NCBI RefSeq assembly: GCF_947581735.1
Contig: NZ_CANPVT010000032.1
Location: 1 to 64,000, forward strand
DNA length: 64,000 bases
Origin: Candidatus Palauibacter soopunensis
Lineage (GTDB): Bacteria; Gemmatimonadota; Gemmatimonadetes; Palauibacterales; Palauibacteraceae
Reading direction: 5' to 3'
Below the pieces are notes generated by a model that had not been told where the DNA came from, searched no databases, and worked only from the letters and a program-made list of their open reading frames with translations. Position numbers and translations under genes: made by a program. The stretch's first letter is position 1. Every line of letters begins with the position of its first letter. Positions 51,092 through 62,786 of this stretch are shown piece by piece.

Positions 51092-52875
51092 TCTCGCGGG
51101 CCTTTCTGGCGTTCGCCGTGGCGGTCGCGACGGCGTCCCCAACCGAGATGCGGGAAGTAAGGATCGCTTCCGAGGGGACGGAAACCGAGATCACGGTGGT
51201 CGTCGGCGGACCGGCCACGCCCCGCCACATGATGCTCGCCAATCCTCCGAGGCTGCTTCTGGACATAAGGGGAGTGGATCGCGGACTGGCCCGCCGCCAC
51301 TACGATCGAATCAACCGCGGCGGAGTTCTCGGGATGCGTTCGACCCAGTTCCGGCCCGGGACGGTGCGGCTCGTGTTCGACCTCGATCGGGAAACCGCCT
51401 ACCGCGTGACCGCGGACTCCCGTGCGGTTCGCGTGACCTTCCAGAACCCCGGCCCGCCATTTCCTCCCTGGTCCACGACGGATGCCCGGGCGGCTGCTGC
51501 GACGGATGCTCGGGGGGCTGCCGCGACGGAGACCCGAGGGGATGCTGCGCCGTTGCCCGCAGTCCAGGAGACCGAACCGCGCATCTCGGTGGTGTACGAC
51601 AGCGCCAGCATGCTCGATGTCCTCGCCGGTTTCTCGGAGTTCGCGGACATCTCGGTGGTCCCGAACGGCGAGGTCGCGTCCGTCGTCGTTCGAGGCATCG
51701 ACATCCGGGATCAGCCGTGGGATGTGGCACTGAACGCGATCCTGTCGGCTCAGAACCTCGGCTGGCACAGGACCGACAGCGGGATCATCGTCGTCGACTG
51801 GCTGGAGAACCTTCAGGCGCGGGATCAACTGCTCAGCGAAACGCGCGTGATCCGGGTCAACTATGCGCGTGCGGATTCGGTCGCCGAGACGCTCCGACAC
51901 CTGGCCACGCCCGACCGCGGCCAGGTGGTGTCGTTCTCCGGCAGCAACACCGTCATCGTGACCGACGCACCGTCTGTCGTCGCGCGGATGGACACGATCA
52001 TCGCGGCACTGGACCGGCGTCTCCCCCAGGTCGCGATCGAGGCGAAGATCGTGTTCGTCGATCGGACGGACGTACAGCAACTGGGGATTGTGTACGACCT
52101 GAAGGAACGGAACGGCGGTTTCGTCGAGCAGGGACTCAACGACTTGATCGCCGCCCCCGACCCTGATCAGCCGCCCCAGCTCGTCGATCTGAACGGCGAC
52201 GGCACGCCCGACGAAGCCTTTGTGCGGCGGACGAACGAAACGCTCGTGAATCTGGGGGGCTCCGCGGTCGCGGCGCTGGCGAACGCGAACGATCGGCCGA
52301 TCGGACCGGCGCTTCAGATACTGACGGCGGTCGCGTTCGGCGATTTTTCCCTCTTCGCCTTCCTCGAGGCGCTCGAATCCCACCAGCTATCGGACGTGCA
52401 GGCGGCACCCTCCATCCAGGTCGTGGATCATGCTCATGCGCGGATCCAGGTGGGCGAACGCACGCCCATCCGGGTCCTCGAGCCGGGCGCCCAGACCGAG
52501 AATGCGCGTGTCAACGTCGAGTTCGAGGACACCGGCATCATCCTCGACGTCGTACCGCACGTCACGAACAACGACCAGATCCGCCTGGAACTGATGGCGG
52601 AGCGGTCCGGACTGAAGCTCGGCCTGTCGGATGTGGGCTTCGTGTTCGAGAAACAGATCGGAGAGACGACGCTGCTGCTCGAGGATGGAGAGACGGCCGT
52701 AATCGGAGGGCTTACACTGAGCGAAGTGAGTCGGAGTCGGAGCGGCATCCCCGGCCTCATGAACCTTCCACTGCTCGGGACCCTGTTCCGGAGCACGAAG
52801 GAGAACGAAGTGAAGCAGGACCTCATCATCCTCGTCACTCCTCACATCATTCGGTCCGGCCCTGAAGGGTCGTAG
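51088..52875 (+). CDS. pilQ: Type IV pilus secretin PilQ
   Basis: 595 residues with a signal peptide (MISRAFLAFAVAVATASP). Domain order: AMIN (about residues 25-115), a short Ala-rich linker, secretin N0 (ISVVYDSASMLDVLAGFSEF, 165-245), secretin N1 (VIRVNYARADSVAETLRHLA, 255-330) and the C-terminal secretin pore with VPHVTNNDQIRLELMAERSG and GIPGLMNLPLLGTLFRST. It forms the outer-membrane channel for the pilus. The linker is encoded by an imperfect triple repeat of about 24 bp (51478-51546, DARAAA/DARGAA/ETRGDA). Last gene of the pilus block; a 96-bp gap without a clear terminator follows. Confidence 0.95.
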   Translation: MISRAFLAFAVAVATASPTEMREVRIASEGTETEITVVVGGPATPRHMMLANPPRLLLDIRGVDRGLARRHYDRINRGGVLGMRSTQFRPGTVRLVFDLDRETAYRVTADSRAVRVTFQNPGPPFPPWSTTDARAAAATDARGAAATETRGDAAPLPAVQETEPRISVVYDSASMLDVLAGFSEFADISVVPNGEVASVVVRGIDIRDQPWDVALNAILSAQNLGWHRTDSGIIVVDWLENLQARDQLLSETRVIRVNYARADSVAETLRHLATPDRGQVVSFSGSNTVIVTDAPSVVARMDTIIAALDRRLPQVAIEAKIVFVDRTDVQQLGIVYDLKERNGGFVEQGLNDLIAAPDPDQPPQLVDLNGDGTPDEAFVRRTNETLVNLGGSAVAALANANDRPIGPALQILTAVAFGDFSLFAFLEALESHQLSDVQAAPSIQVVDHAHARIQVGERTPIRVLEPGAQTENARVNVEFEDTGIILDVVPHVTNNDQIRLELMAERSGLKLGLSDVGFVFEKQIGETTLLLEDGETAVIGGLTLSEVSRSRSGIPGLMNLPLLGTLFRSTKENEVKQDLIILVTPHIIRSGPEGS

Positions 52876-52971
52876 AAGGGGACGTGGTTGCGGCTCCCGC
52901 CTTCGGCACATCCTTTTCCCGCCGTTGGAACGGCCGCTTGATGAGGAGAGAATCCACGCGATGCTGACAGA

Positions 52972-54159
52972 ATGCTGAGATGTCTGAGGTTGACGACGGC
53001 GGGCGAAACACACGGCCCGGCCGTGGTCGCCCTGCTGGAAGGGATCCCCGCCGGACTGGCGCTCGAGCCCGAAGATATCGCGCGGGAACTGGCGCGCCGG
53101 CAGGGCGGGCACGGCCGCGGGGGCCGCATGAAGATCGAGAAGGATGTGGGCGAGATCTTCGGCGGCGTGCGCCTCGGAGAGACGTTGGGGGCTCCGGTCG
53201 CGGTCCGGATCCCCAACCGCGACTTCAGAAACTGGGGCGCGGCGATGGCGGTCGAAGCGCCGCAGGTGGACGACGACGAACTCCTGCGCCGGGTATACCT
53301 GCCGCGACCGGGACACGCCGACCTCGCGGGAATGATCAAGTACGGGCGACAGGACGCCCGCGACATCCTCGAACGTGCAAGCGCCCGCGAGACCGCCGCG
53401 CGCGTTGCCGCCGGGGCCGTCGCCAAGCGGCTGCTGGACGAGTTCGGCGTGCGCGTCGAGAGTCACGTGGTGTCGATCGGTCCGGTGGAGGTGCCGCCCG
53501 GGCTGCCGCTGCCGGAGGATCTTCTCTCGGTGGCCGACGCCTCGCCCGTGCGCTGCATCGACGCCGACGCGACCGCCGCGATGATCGACGCGATCGATGC
53601 CGCGCGTCGCGCGGGCGATTCGCTGGGAGGCGTGTTCGAGGTCGTCGCGCGTGGCGTGCCCGTGGGGCTCGGGAGCCACGTCACCTGGGAGACCCGCCTC
53701 GGTGGCCGGATCGGCGGCGCGATGATGTCGATCCACGCGATGAAGGGCGTCGAGATCGGCATGGGATTCGAAGCCGCGCGTCACCGGGGGTCCGATGTCC
53801 ACGACGAGATTGAACGGGATCCGGCGCGCCCCGAGAGCGGCGGCTACCGGCGGCGGCGGAACAACGCGGGAGGCTTGGAAGGGGGGATGACGACGGGAGG
53901 CGACATCGTCGCTCGCGTGGCGATGAAGCCGCTCAGTTCGCTGCGGCGCCCCCTCGACAGCGTGGACACCCGGACCGGCGAACCCGCCAAGGCGGTCCTC
54001 GAGCGCAGCGACGTGTGCGCGGTGCCGGCCGCCGGGATCGTCGGGGAGGCGATGCTGGCGCTGGTGCTGGCGGACGCGTGGATCGAAAAGTTCGGCGGCG
54101 ACAGCCTAGCGGAGATGCGGTCCAACGTGGAGAGCTACCTCGCCCGGATCGGGACGTGA
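52972..54159 (+). CDS. aroC: Chorismate synthase
   Basis: 395 residues. LTTAGETHGPAVVALLEGIP is the N-terminal FMN/substrate loop, GGHGRGGRMKIEKD the second conserved stretch, DILERASARETAARVAAGAV the Arg/Glu motif and RRRRNNAGGLEGGMTTGGDI the third. It makes chorismate from EPSP using reduced FMN. ATG start with TGAGGAGAG some 30 bp upstream. Linkage of pilQ with aro genes (classically pilMNOPQ-aroK) is widely conserved in bacteria. Confidence 0.96.
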   Translation: MLRCLRLTTAGETHGPAVVALLEGIPAGLALEPEDIARELARRQGGHGRGGRMKIEKDVGEIFGGVRLGETLGAPVAVRIPNRDFRNWGAAMAVEAPQVDDDELLRRVYLPRPGHADLAGMIKYGRQDARDILERASARETAARVAAGAVAKRLLDEFGVRVESHVVSIGPVEVPPGLPLPEDLLSVADASPVRCIDADATAAMIDAIDAARRAGDSLGGVFEVVARGVPVGLGSHVTWETRLGGRIGGAMMSIHAMKGVEIGMGFEAARHRGSDVHDEIERDPARPESGGYRRRRNNAGGLEGGMTTGGDIVARVAMKPLSSLRRPLDSVDTRTGEPAKAVLERSDVCAVPAAGIVGEAMLALVLADAWIEKFGGDSLAEMRSNVESYLARIGT

Positions 54160-54160
54160 C

Positions 54161-54736
54161 GTGTCGAGCGTGCCCCGAAGGATCTGGCTCGTCGGCCTCT
54201 CCGGGGCGGGGAAGAGCACCATAGGTCCTCTGCTCGCCCAGCGGCTGGGGTATCGCTACGTGGATCTCGACCACGAAGTCGAGGAACTGGCGGGGGAGAC
54301 GATCCCTCACCTGTTCCGCGTCGGCGGGGAAGCGGAGTTCCGGCGGCTCGAGGCCAGGGCCGCGTCCCGGACGGCGCGGGCGACGGATGTCGTCGTGGCG
54401 ACCGGGGGTGGTTGGATGGCGCGCCGGGACATCGACCGTACGTCCGGCGGTCGGGTACGCGTCTGGTTGCGCGTGCGCCCCGAGACCGCGATCCATCGCC
54501 TCTCCCGGGAGGGTGCCGCGGCCCGGCCGCTGCTGGCCGGACCCGACCCCGCGACCGCGCTCGCCACGCTGCTCGCGGCGCGGGAGGCCGCCTACGCGGA
54601 GGCCGAGGTGGTGCTGGAGACGGATGGACGGGAACCGGAAGATGTCGTGGAGGTAGCGCTGAGAAGTCTGCGGAGTTTCGCCGCCCGCCCGCCGGCGGAC
54701 AGGGAACGACAAACTGAAGGACAACAGGAGAGTTGA
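54161..54736 (+). CDS. aroK: Shikimate kinase
   Basis: 191 residues from GTG immediately after the aroC stop. Walker A is LVGLSGAGKSTIG; shikimate-binding DLDHEVEELAG and RLEARAASRT; ATGGGWMARRD is the GGG loop. The C-terminal 20 residues (PPADRERQTEGQQES) are an unstructured extension. It phosphorylates shikimate at O3, two steps before AroC, so the pair forms part of the aromatic amino-acid pathway. Confidence 0.94.
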   Translation: MSSVPRRIWLVGLSGAGKSTIGPLLAQRLGYRYVDLDHEVEELAGETIPHLFRVGGEAEFRRLEARAASRTARATDVVVATGGGWMARRDIDRTSGGRVRVWLRVRPETAIHRLSREGAAARPLLAGPDPATALATLLAAREAAYAEAEVVLETDGREPEDVVEVALRSLRSFAARPPADRERQTEGQQES

Positions 54737-54746
54737 GAGACCGCCC

Positions 54747-57302
54747 GTGAATCTCGTCATCGTGGAGTCGCCCGCGAAGGCCCGCACTCTGGAATCGTAT
54801 CTCGGAGCCGGCTTCAGCGTGCAGGCATCCGTCGGCCACGTCCGGGACCTTCCCAGGAGCGGCCTCGGCGTCGACGTCGAAAATGGGTTCGAGCCGGAGT
54901 ACGTCACGATCGAGGGAAAGGAACCCGTCCTCCGGAAGCTGCGCGCGGCGGCGGCGAAAGCGGATTCCATCCTTCTCGCCACCGACCCCGACCGGGAGGG
55001 CGAGGCGATCGCCTACCATATCGTGGAGGCCCTGACCGCGCGGAAGCGCGCGCTTCGAGAGCGGTTCCGCCGCATCACGTTCAACGAGATCACCAGGAGT
55101 GCCGTACTCGAGGCGCTCGAGCGGCCGGGAGAGATCGACCTCCCCCGCATCGAGGCCCAGCAGGCGCGCAGGATTCTGGATCGTCTCGTCGGGTACAGGG
55201 TCTCTCCGCTTCTGTGGAAGAAGATCAAGCCCGGACTCTCCGCGGGCCGCGTGCAGTCGGTCGCCGTCCGCCTGCTTGTGGAGCGCGAACGGGAACGGCG
55301 CGCCTTCCGGAGCGGCGCCTGGTGGCGCCTGCGCGCGCACCTCGCCGCGGACGGTGGCGCCTTCACGGCCGATCTGGCCGCGCTCGACGGCGTGGCGATC
55401 GCGACCGGCCGGGATTTCGATGAGCGCACCGGCACTCTCAAGTCCGGCCGCAAGGTCGTCCTGCTGGACCGGGAACGCGCCGAGGCGCTCCGCGCGCGGT
55501 TGGCCGATGCGACCTTCACCGTCGTCAGCCTGCAGGAGAAGCGGTCGAAGCGGAGTCCGTATCCTCCGTTCACGACGGCGACCCTCCAGCAGGAGGCCAA
55601 CCGCAAGCTGAACCTCGGGGCCCGGGAGACGATGCGGATCGCCCAGGCGCTCTACGAGGCCGGCCGCATCACCTACATGAGGACCGATTCCGTTACGCTC
55701 TCCGAAGCGGCGATCACGGCGATTCGCAGCCGCGTCGCGACCCGGTATGGGAAGGAGTATCTGAGCCCGGCCCCACGGCGCTACAAGACGAAGTCCCGCT
55801 CGGCCCAGGAGGCCCACGAGGCGATTCGCCCGGCCGGCACCGACATGCAGACCGCCGATGAACTCGGACTCACCGGCCGGCAGAAGGCGCTCTACGAACT
55901 GATCTGGAGACGCGCGGTCGCGACGCAGATGGCGGATGCCCGGCTGCGGCATCTGAAGGTGCACGTGGATGCGGAGGAGGCGCGCTTCCGCGCCGCGGGG
56001 AAAGTGATCGAGTTCCCCGGCTTCTTCCGCGCCTACGTCGAAGGCTCGGACGATCCGGACGCGGCGCTGGAGAACCAGGAAACGGTCCTCCCCGACATGC
56101 GGGAAGGTCAGACGCTCGCGAACCGCAAGCTGGAGAGTCGGAAGCACGAGACGAAGCCGCCCCCCCGCTTCACGGATGCGGCGCTCGTGAAGGAACTGGA
56201 GGCGGACGGAATCGGGCGTCCCTCCACGTACGCCGCCATCATCTCGACCGTCGTCGATCGAGGGTACGCGGTGCGACAGAACAAGCAACTCGTCCCCACC
56301 TTCATCGCCTTCGCGGTGACCGGTCTCCTGGAGGATCATTTTCCGAACCTCGTCGACACCGGGTTCACGTCCGAGATGGAGGAGGCGCTGGACGAAATCG
56401 CTCGAGGCAACGTGGACTGGCGCGCCTACCTTGGGGACTTCTACAGCGGGGGAGAGGGTCTCGAGGCGCGACTTGTCGAGCGCGAAGCGGCCATCGACCC
56501 GCGCGAGGCCTCGACCGTGCGGCTCCAGGACCTCACTCCCCGCGTGCGGATCGGCCGCTACGGGCCCTTCCTCGAACTCGAGAAGAACGGCGACCGGCTC
56601 ACCGCGTCCCTCCCCGACGACGTTGCCCCGGCCGACCTCAGCGAGGAACAGGCGATCGATCTCCTCCGGAAGCGGGCGGAGGGTCCGGATCGTCTCGGGG
56701 AGGACCCCGATTCCGGAGAGACCATCTACCTCATGGAGGGGCGCTTCGGCCCCTACGTGCAGCGCGGCCAGAGGGAGGACGGGAAGAAGCCGAAACGCGC
56801 CTCCCTCCCGAAGAACGTTCGGCCCGAGGACGTATCGCTGGCGACGGCGCTCAAACTGCTCGCCATGCCGGCCCCGCTAGGTTCGCACCCGGAAAGCGGG
56901 GACCCGGTGAAGGTGGGGATCGGGCGCTACGGCCCGTACGTCGTCCACCAGTCGGACTACCGTTCACTGACGGAGAACGACGATCCGCTCGAGATGACGT
57001 TTGAGCGCGCCATGGAACTGCTCTCCGCGCCCAAGACGCGGGGCCGCCGGGCGAGCGCCACACCGCTGCGGGAAGTCGGCGCGCACCCGGATGACGGTGA
57101 GTCGATCGCCATCTTCAAGGGTCGCTACGGTCCCTATGTGAAACACGGCAAGACGAACGCTTCGCTGCCCAAAGGGACCGAGCCCGATGAGGTCACGCTG
57201 GACGTGGCGCTGGATCTGCTGAGGAAGCGGAAGGAGCGCGAAGCGACCAGAAAGGCGGGGGGGCGGCGCGGCGGCCCCCGCAAGAAGTCGTCGAGAAAAT
57301 GA
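54747..57302 (+). CDS. topA: DNA topoisomerase I
   Basis: 851 residues from GTG. Toprim domain [20 protein letters not shown] and [16 protein letters not shown] (DxD.E metal site); catalytic Tyr in [15 protein letters not shown] near residue 310; [20 protein letters not shown] later. The C-terminus lacks Cys zinc fingers and instead has four GRYGPY-type modules ([44 protein letters not shown]), the alternative DNA-binding repeats of many topoisomerases, and ends in a Lys-rich tail. It relaxes negative supercoils. ATGA overlap with xerC. Confidence 0.96.
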   Translation: MNLVIVESPAKARTLESYLGAGFSVQASVGHVRDLPRSGLGVDVENGFEPEYVTIEGKEPVLRKLRAAAAKADSILLATDPDREGEAIAYHIVEALTARKRALRERFRRITFNEITRSAVLEALERPGEIDLPRIEAQQARRILDRLVGYRVSPLLWKKIKPGLSAGRVQSVAVRLLVERERERRAFRSGAWWRLRAHLAADGGAFTADLAALDGVAIATGRDFDERTGTLKSGRKVVLLDRERAEALRARLADATFTVVSLQEKRSKRSPYPPFTTATLQQEANRKLNLGARETMRIAQALYEAGRITYMRTDSVTLSEAAITAIRSRVATRYGKEYLSPAPRRYKTKSRSAQEAHEAIRPAGTDMQTADELGLTGRQKALYELIWRRAVATQMADARLRHLKVHVDAEEARFRAAGKVIEFPGFFRAYVEGSDDPDAALENQETVLPDMREGQTLANRKLESRKHETKPPPRFTDAALVKELEADGIGRPSTYAAIISTVVDRGYAVRQNKQLVPTFIAFAVTGLLEDHFPNLVDTGFTSEMEEALDEIARGNVDWRAYLGDFYSGGEGLEARLVEREAAIDPREASTVRLQDLTPRVRIGRYGPFLELEKNGDRLTASLPDDVAPADLSEEQAIDLLRKRAEGPDRLGEDPDSGETIYLMEGRFGPYVQRGQREDGKKPKRASLPKNVRPEDVSLATALKLLAMPAPLGSHPESGDPVKVGIGRYGPYVVHQSDYRSLTENDDPLEMTFERAMELLSAPKTRGRRASATPLREVGAHPDDGESIAIFKGRYGPYVKHGKTNASLPKGTEPDEVTLDVALDLLRKRKEREATRKAGGRRGGPRKKSSRK

Positions 57303-58243
57303 CCCCGACGTCGGCGCCCGCCGGTGCGCGAGCGCGAGCCCGGCGCGCATGGGTCGACGACTTCCTTCGCTACGCCCGTGCCGAGCGCCGACTGTCCCCC
57401 GGCACCGTGTCCGCATACCGTCGCGACCTCGGCCAGTTCGAGGCCTTCGTGAGCGCGTACGAGGGGACGCACGACTGGGGCTGGGCGGACGTCCATCGGG
57501 TGTCCATCCGTTCGTTCATGGGAGACCTCGAGCTGCGCGGGCTGAAACGTTCCTCCATCGCCCGCAAGCTCGCCGCCGTGCGCGCCTTCTTCGCCTTCCT
57601 CCAGCGCACGGACCGGGTGGAGGCCAGCCCGGCACGACTCGTCCGCACCCCCCGCCGGGACCGGACGCTGCCGGCCTTCCTGAGCGAAGAGGACGCCCGC
57701 GAGCTGCTCGACACCGCCGGCGCGGCGGCGCGGCGGGACGGATCCGCGGTGGCGCTTCGGCGCTGGGCGGTCCTCGAGTTGCTTTATTCGTGCGGACTGC
57801 GGCTGGCGGAGGTACACGGCCTCGACGTGACCGCGGTGGACCGCCACACCGGGCAGGTCCGCGCTCTCGGCAAGGGCGGGAAGGAGCGTGTGGTCCCTCT
57901 CGGCCGGCGCGCATCGGAAGCGCTCGGCGCCTACTTCGGGAAACGGGGGGAAAGCGCCTCCCGCGCCGCGTTCCTCTCCGTTCGCGGCACCCGCCTCTCG
58001 CGGCGGCAGATCCAACGCGACGTGACGGCCCAACTCGCGCGGGTCGCGGACGGCGACCGGCTGACCGCACATTCGCTGCGCCACTCCTTCGCGACCCACC
58101 TTCTCGACCGGGGGGCGGACCTCGTCTCGGTGAAGGAGATGCTGGGACACGCGAGCCTGAGCACCACCCGGATCTACACGCACACGTCCGTCGACCGCCT
58201 CAAGCGCGTACACTCCCGGGCCCACCCACGCGGAGGAGAGTGA
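57299..58243 (+). CDS. xerC: Tyrosine recombinase XerC
   Basis: 314 residues. N-terminal SAM-like domain ([20 protein letters not shown]) and catalytic domain with Arg in [13 protein letters not shown], Lys in [24 protein letters not shown] (HxxR), [14 protein letters not shown] (His and nucleophile Tyr). With XerD it resolves chromosome dimers at dif. The topA-xerC-hslVU order matches a chromosomal cluster known from Firmicutes and others, so this is a housekeeping recombinase and not a mobile integrase. Confidence 0.93.
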   Translation: MTPTSAPAGARARARRAWVDDFLRYARAERRLSPGTVSAYRRDLGQFEAFVSAYEGTHDWGWADVHRVSIRSFMGDLELRGLKRSSIARKLAAVRAFFAFLQRTDRVEASPARLVRTPRRDRTLPAFLSEEDARELLDTAGAAARRDGSAVALRRWAVLELLYSCGLRLAEVHGLDVTAVDRHTGQVRALGKGGKERVVPLGRRASEALGAYFGKRGESASRAAFLSVRGTRLSRRQIQRDVTAQLARVADGDRLTAHSLRHSFATHLLDRGADLVSVKEMLGHASLSTTRIYTHTSVDRLKRVHSRAHPRGGE

Positions 58244-58247
58244 GAGC

Positions 58248-58805
58248 ATGATACGAGCCACGACGATCCTCTGCGTTCGGGTCGGAGGGGAGGTCGCCAT
58301 GGCGGGGGACGGCCAGGTGACCATGGGAGAAACCGTCGTCAAGGCGAAGGCGAGCAAGCTCCGCACCATGCGCGATGGCCGGATCCTGGCGGGCTTCGCC
58401 GGCGGCGTCGCCGATGCCCTCACCTTGTTCGAGAAGTTCGAAGCGCAACTCGAACGCTACCCTCGCCACCTCACCCGCGCGGCGGTCGAACTCGCGAAGG
58501 AGTGGCGGAGCGACCGCTATCTTCGGCGGCTCGAGGCGCTGCTCGCCGTCGCCGACCGGGAGACGAGCCTGCTCATCGCCGGCACGGGAGAGGTCATCGA
58601 ACCGGACGACGGCATTCTCGCGCTCGGTTCCGGCGGGCCGCACGCGCTCGCCGCCGCGCGGGCCCTCGCTCGCCGGACGGAGTTGCCGGCCGCGGAAGTG
58701 GCCCGGCAGGCCCTCGAGATCGCAGCGGAGATCTGCGTATACACGAACCGGGAGATCACGGTACTCGAGCTCTCGGGCGACGAAGCCAACGGGAACGAGC
58801 CATGA
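58248..58805 (+). CDS. hslV: HslV protease subunit
   Basis: 185 residues. The proteasome-like N-terminus is [20 protein letters not shown]; the catalytic Thr should be the first Thr after a four-residue MIRA propeptide. [16 protein letters not shown] is the conserved C-terminal motif with cation site, and [12 protein letters not shown] ends the family part. HslV forms a double hexamer capped by HslU ATPase and degrades misfolded proteins. Five base pairs after xerC; overlaps hslU by ATGA. Confidence 0.94.
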   Translation: MIRATTILCVRVGGEVAMAGDGQVTMGETVVKAKASKLRTMRDGRILAGFAGGVADALTLFEKFEAQLERYPRHLTRAAVELAKEWRSDRYLRRLEALLAVADRETSLLIAGTGEVIEPDDGILALGSGGPHALAAARALARRTELPAAEVARQALEIAAEICVYTNREITVLELSGDEANGNEP

Positions 58806-60256
58806 CGATCGATATCAGCCCCGCCCCGGATCCCGGCGACCCCGGCATCGCGGCGGCGCTCACCCCGCGGCAGATCGTCGAGGAACTCGACCAGTACATC
58901 ATCGGACAGGACGAGGCGAAAAAGGCCGTCGCGATCGCGCTCCGCAACCGCTGGCGCCGACAGAACGTCGACGAAGGGATGCGCGAGGAAATCCTCCCCA
59001 ACAACATCATCCTCATCGGCCCGACCGGCGTGGGGAAAACCGAGATCGCCCGCCGCCTCTCCCGGCTCGCCGGGGCCCCGTTCATCAAGGTCGAGGCTTC
59101 GAAGTTCACCGAAGTGGGCTACGTCGGCCGCGATGTGGAGTCGATGATCCGGGATCTCGTCGAGATCGCGATCAAGCTCGTTCGCGAGGAGCAGGAGGCC
59201 CGGCACGGGGAGATCGCCGACCGGAGGGTCGAGGAGCGCCTCCTCGACCTTCTTCTCCCTCCCGTGGCGGAGGGTGAGTCCGCGGCCGGTCCCGGCGGGG
59301 GCGCGCAGCGACAGTTCGTCGTGTCGCTCGCGGGACAGGCATCCGAGACCCGCTCCGACGAGCCTTCCGAACAGCGCAAGCACCGCACGCGAGAGAAGCT
59401 CCGCGGCCTCCTGCGCGACGGCATGCTCGATGAGCGGGAGGTCGAAGTCGAGGTCAGCGAGAGCGCGATCCCGATGCTGGATGTGGGGGGCGGCATGGAA
59501 AGCCTGGACTTCAACGTCGGGGAAGTCCTCAAGGGCGTTCTGCCGAAGAAGACGCGCCGCCGCCGGGTCACGGTAGCGGACGCCCGCCGGATCCTCCGCT
59601 CCGAGGAACTCGCGAACCTGGTGGACATGGAGGAGGTCACGGAGCAGGCGCTTCGCCGGACCGAGAGCATGGGGATCGTCTTCCTCGACGAGATCGACAA
59701 GGTCGCCGGGAAGCACGGCGGCACGGGACCCGACGTGTCCCGCGAGGGTGTGCAGCGCGACCTCCTGCCCATCGTCGAGGGGTCCACGGTCCAGACGCGG
59801 CACGGGATGGTGCGCACGGACCACATCCTGTTCATCGCCGCCGGGGCCTTCCACATCGCGAAGCCCTCGGATCTCATCCCCGAACTCCAGGGCCGGTTCC
59901 CGATCCGTGTGGAACTCGAGAGCCTGGATGCGGAGGCGTTCACCCGCATCCTCCAGGAGCCTCGCTACGCCCTCCTTGCACAGTACCAGGCACTCGTGGA
60001 GACCGAGTCCGCCCGGCTCGAGTTCGAGGAGAGCGCGGTCCGCGAGATCGCCTGCATCGCGAGCCAGGTGAACGAAAGGACGGAGAACATCGGCGCCCGG
60101 CGCCTCCATACCGTGCTCAGTACGCTCCTGGAGAAGATCCTCTTCGATCTGCCGGAGGCGCGTGCCAACGACACGATCGCCATCGACGCGGACTTCGTGC
60201 GGGACCGTCTGTCCCGCATCGCGGACGACGAAGACCTGAGACGGTATATCCTCTGA
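58802..60256 (+). CDS. hslU: HslU ATPase subunit
   Basis: 484 residues. It starts [20 protein letters not shown], and [20 protein letters not shown] is the conserved N-terminal signature. Walker [15 protein letters not shown], then [19 protein letters not shown]; the inserted I domain spans about residues 125-260; Walker B is [13 protein letters not shown]; arginine fingers lie in the C-domain, and the end EDLRRYIL is the tail that docks into HslV. The ATG was chosen for overlap with hslV. Together they form the ATP-dependent HslVU protease. Confidence 0.96.
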   Translation: MTIDISPAPDPGDPGIAAALTPRQIVEELDQYIIGQDEAKKAVAIALRNRWRRQNVDEGMREEILPNNIILIGPTGVGKTEIARRLSRLAGAPFIKVEASKFTEVGYVGRDVESMIRDLVEIAIKLVREEQEARHGEIADRRVEERLLDLLLPPVAEGESAAGPGGGAQRQFVVSLAGQASETRSDEPSEQRKHRTREKLRGLLRDGMLDEREVEVEVSESAIPMLDVGGGMESLDFNVGEVLKGVLPKKTRRRRVTVADARRILRSEELANLVDMEEVTEQALRRTESMGIVFLDEIDKVAGKHGGTGPDVSREGVQRDLLPIVEGSTVQTRHGMVRTDHILFIAAGAFHIAKPSDLIPELQGRFPIRVELESLDAEAFTRILQEPRYALLAQYQALVETESARLEFEESAVREIACIASQVNERTENIGARRLHTVLSTLLEKILFDLPEARANDTIAIDADFVRDRLSRIADDEDLRRYIL

Positions 60257-60282
60257 ACGGAAGCCCGAGGACTCACGAAGCC

Positions 60283-61196
<914 letters not shown>

Positions 61197-61200
<4 letters not shown>

Positions 61201-62786
61201 AGGACCTGAAAGAGACCCCGCTGTTCGAAGAACACGTCCGGCTGGGCGGCAAGATCGTCCCCTTCGCCGGGTACGCGATGCCCGTGCAGTATCCGACCGG
61301 CATCAGGGCCGAACACCATGCCGTGCGCGAGAAGGCGGGCCTGTTCGATGTCTCCCACATGGGAGAGTTCCGCGTGCGCGGTGAGGGCGCGCAGGCGTTC
61401 GTAGCCTACGCGACGACGAACGACCCCTCGCGCCTGGAGCCGGGAGATGCCCAGTACAGCGCAATGTGCCACGAGACCGGCGGCGTCATCGACGACCTCA
61501 TCGTCTACTGCATGGGCGAGGCGGATTATCGGCTCGTCGTGAACGCGGCCAACATGGCCAAGGACTGGGCGCATCTCAGCGGCCTCGCTGGCGGCTTCGA
61601 CGTGGAAATGACGGACGAGAGCGATGAGATCGCTCTCCTCGCCCTCCAGGGGCCGCTGGCGGAGATGACGCTCGCGCCGCTGACCGACCAGCCGCTGGCG
61701 GAGATCGACTACTACCGGTTCGTGCACGGGAACGTGGCGGGCGCGCCGTGCGTCATCAGTCGGACCGGGTACACGGGGGAGATCGGTTTCGAACTCTACA
61801 TGCCGAATGCGAGCGCGGTGCCGACGTGGCGGGCGCTCGTCGCGGCCGGCGCCGTTCCCACGGGTCTCGGAGCCCGCGACTCGCTCCGGCTCGAGATGGG
61901 CTACGCGCTCTACGGCAACGACGTGGACGACGAGACGACCGCGCTCGAGGCCGGACTCGGATGGCTCGTGAAGCACGCCAAAGGCGACTTCGTGGGCGCG
62001 GAAGCCCTCGCCGCGCAGCGCGCCGCCGGCCTCACGCGAAAGCTGCGCTTCCTGAGGCTGCTCGAGCGGGGCTTCCCGCGGCCGGGCTACGACGTTCGAT
62101 TCGAGGGGGAGGCCGTCGGCGTAGTCCGCAGCGGCACCGTGAGTCCTTCCATGGGGCACGGAATCGCGACGGTCTATCTGCCGGCCGCCGCCGGGTTCGG
62201 GGACGCGGTCGAAGTCATGATCCGGGGGAAGGCGATCGCGGCCGAGGTCGTGCGTCCGCCCTTCTACCCGCGTGGCTCGCTGCACCGGATCGCGCCGCGG
62301 ATCGCGGTCATGACGATCTCCGACGGCGTACACGCCGGAGAGCGGGAAGATGGTTCCGGGGACCTCATCAGGACGTGGATTCGGGGGCGTGCCTACTCGC
62401 TGTCCGGCGCCGATGTCGTGCCCGACGAGAGCGCCGCCATCGCCGCCCGCCTCCTGCACTGGTGCGACGTACGGGGGGTCGACGTCGTTCTCACGACGGG
62501 CGGGACCGGGCTCGCGGTGCGCGACGTGACGCCCGAGGCGACGCGCACCGTCATCGAGCGCGAAGCGCCGGGGATCGCAGAGATGCTGCGCCGCGCCGGC
62601 GCCGAGTCCACGCCGTACGCCGCGCTGGGCCGCGGACTGGCGGGAATCCGCGGCGAGACCCTCGTGATCAATCTGCCCGGGAGCCCGGGCGGCGTCTCCG
62701 ACGGCCTCGCCGCGCTCGAGCCCGTGATCGACCACGCGGTCGATCTGCTGCGCGGCGATACCGTGCACGTGTCTCCGGGCGGCTGA
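61197..62786 (+). CDS. Fusion of glycine-cleavage T-protein (GcvT) and MogA-type molybdopterin adenylyltransferase
   Basis: 529 residues from GTG, one uninterrupted frame. Residues 1-365 are aminomethyltransferase: [89 protein letters not shown] and a C-terminal barrel. From about residue 368 begins a MogA/MoaB domain: [40 protein letters not shown] (the TGGTG loop) and [19 protein letters not shown]. GcvT moves the aminomethyl carbon to tetrahydrofolate; MogA adenylates molybdopterin. Both are normally separate, and the window has no other gcv or moe genes except moeB at 36 kb. The two halves meet near position 62300 without a stop or clear internal ribosome site. Confidence 0.9.

Noticed and set aside
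57299-58243. XerC as a third mobile integrase
   Set aside because: It is in a conserved housekeeping order with topA and hslVU and lacks the DUF4102 N-terminal domain of the two island integrases.
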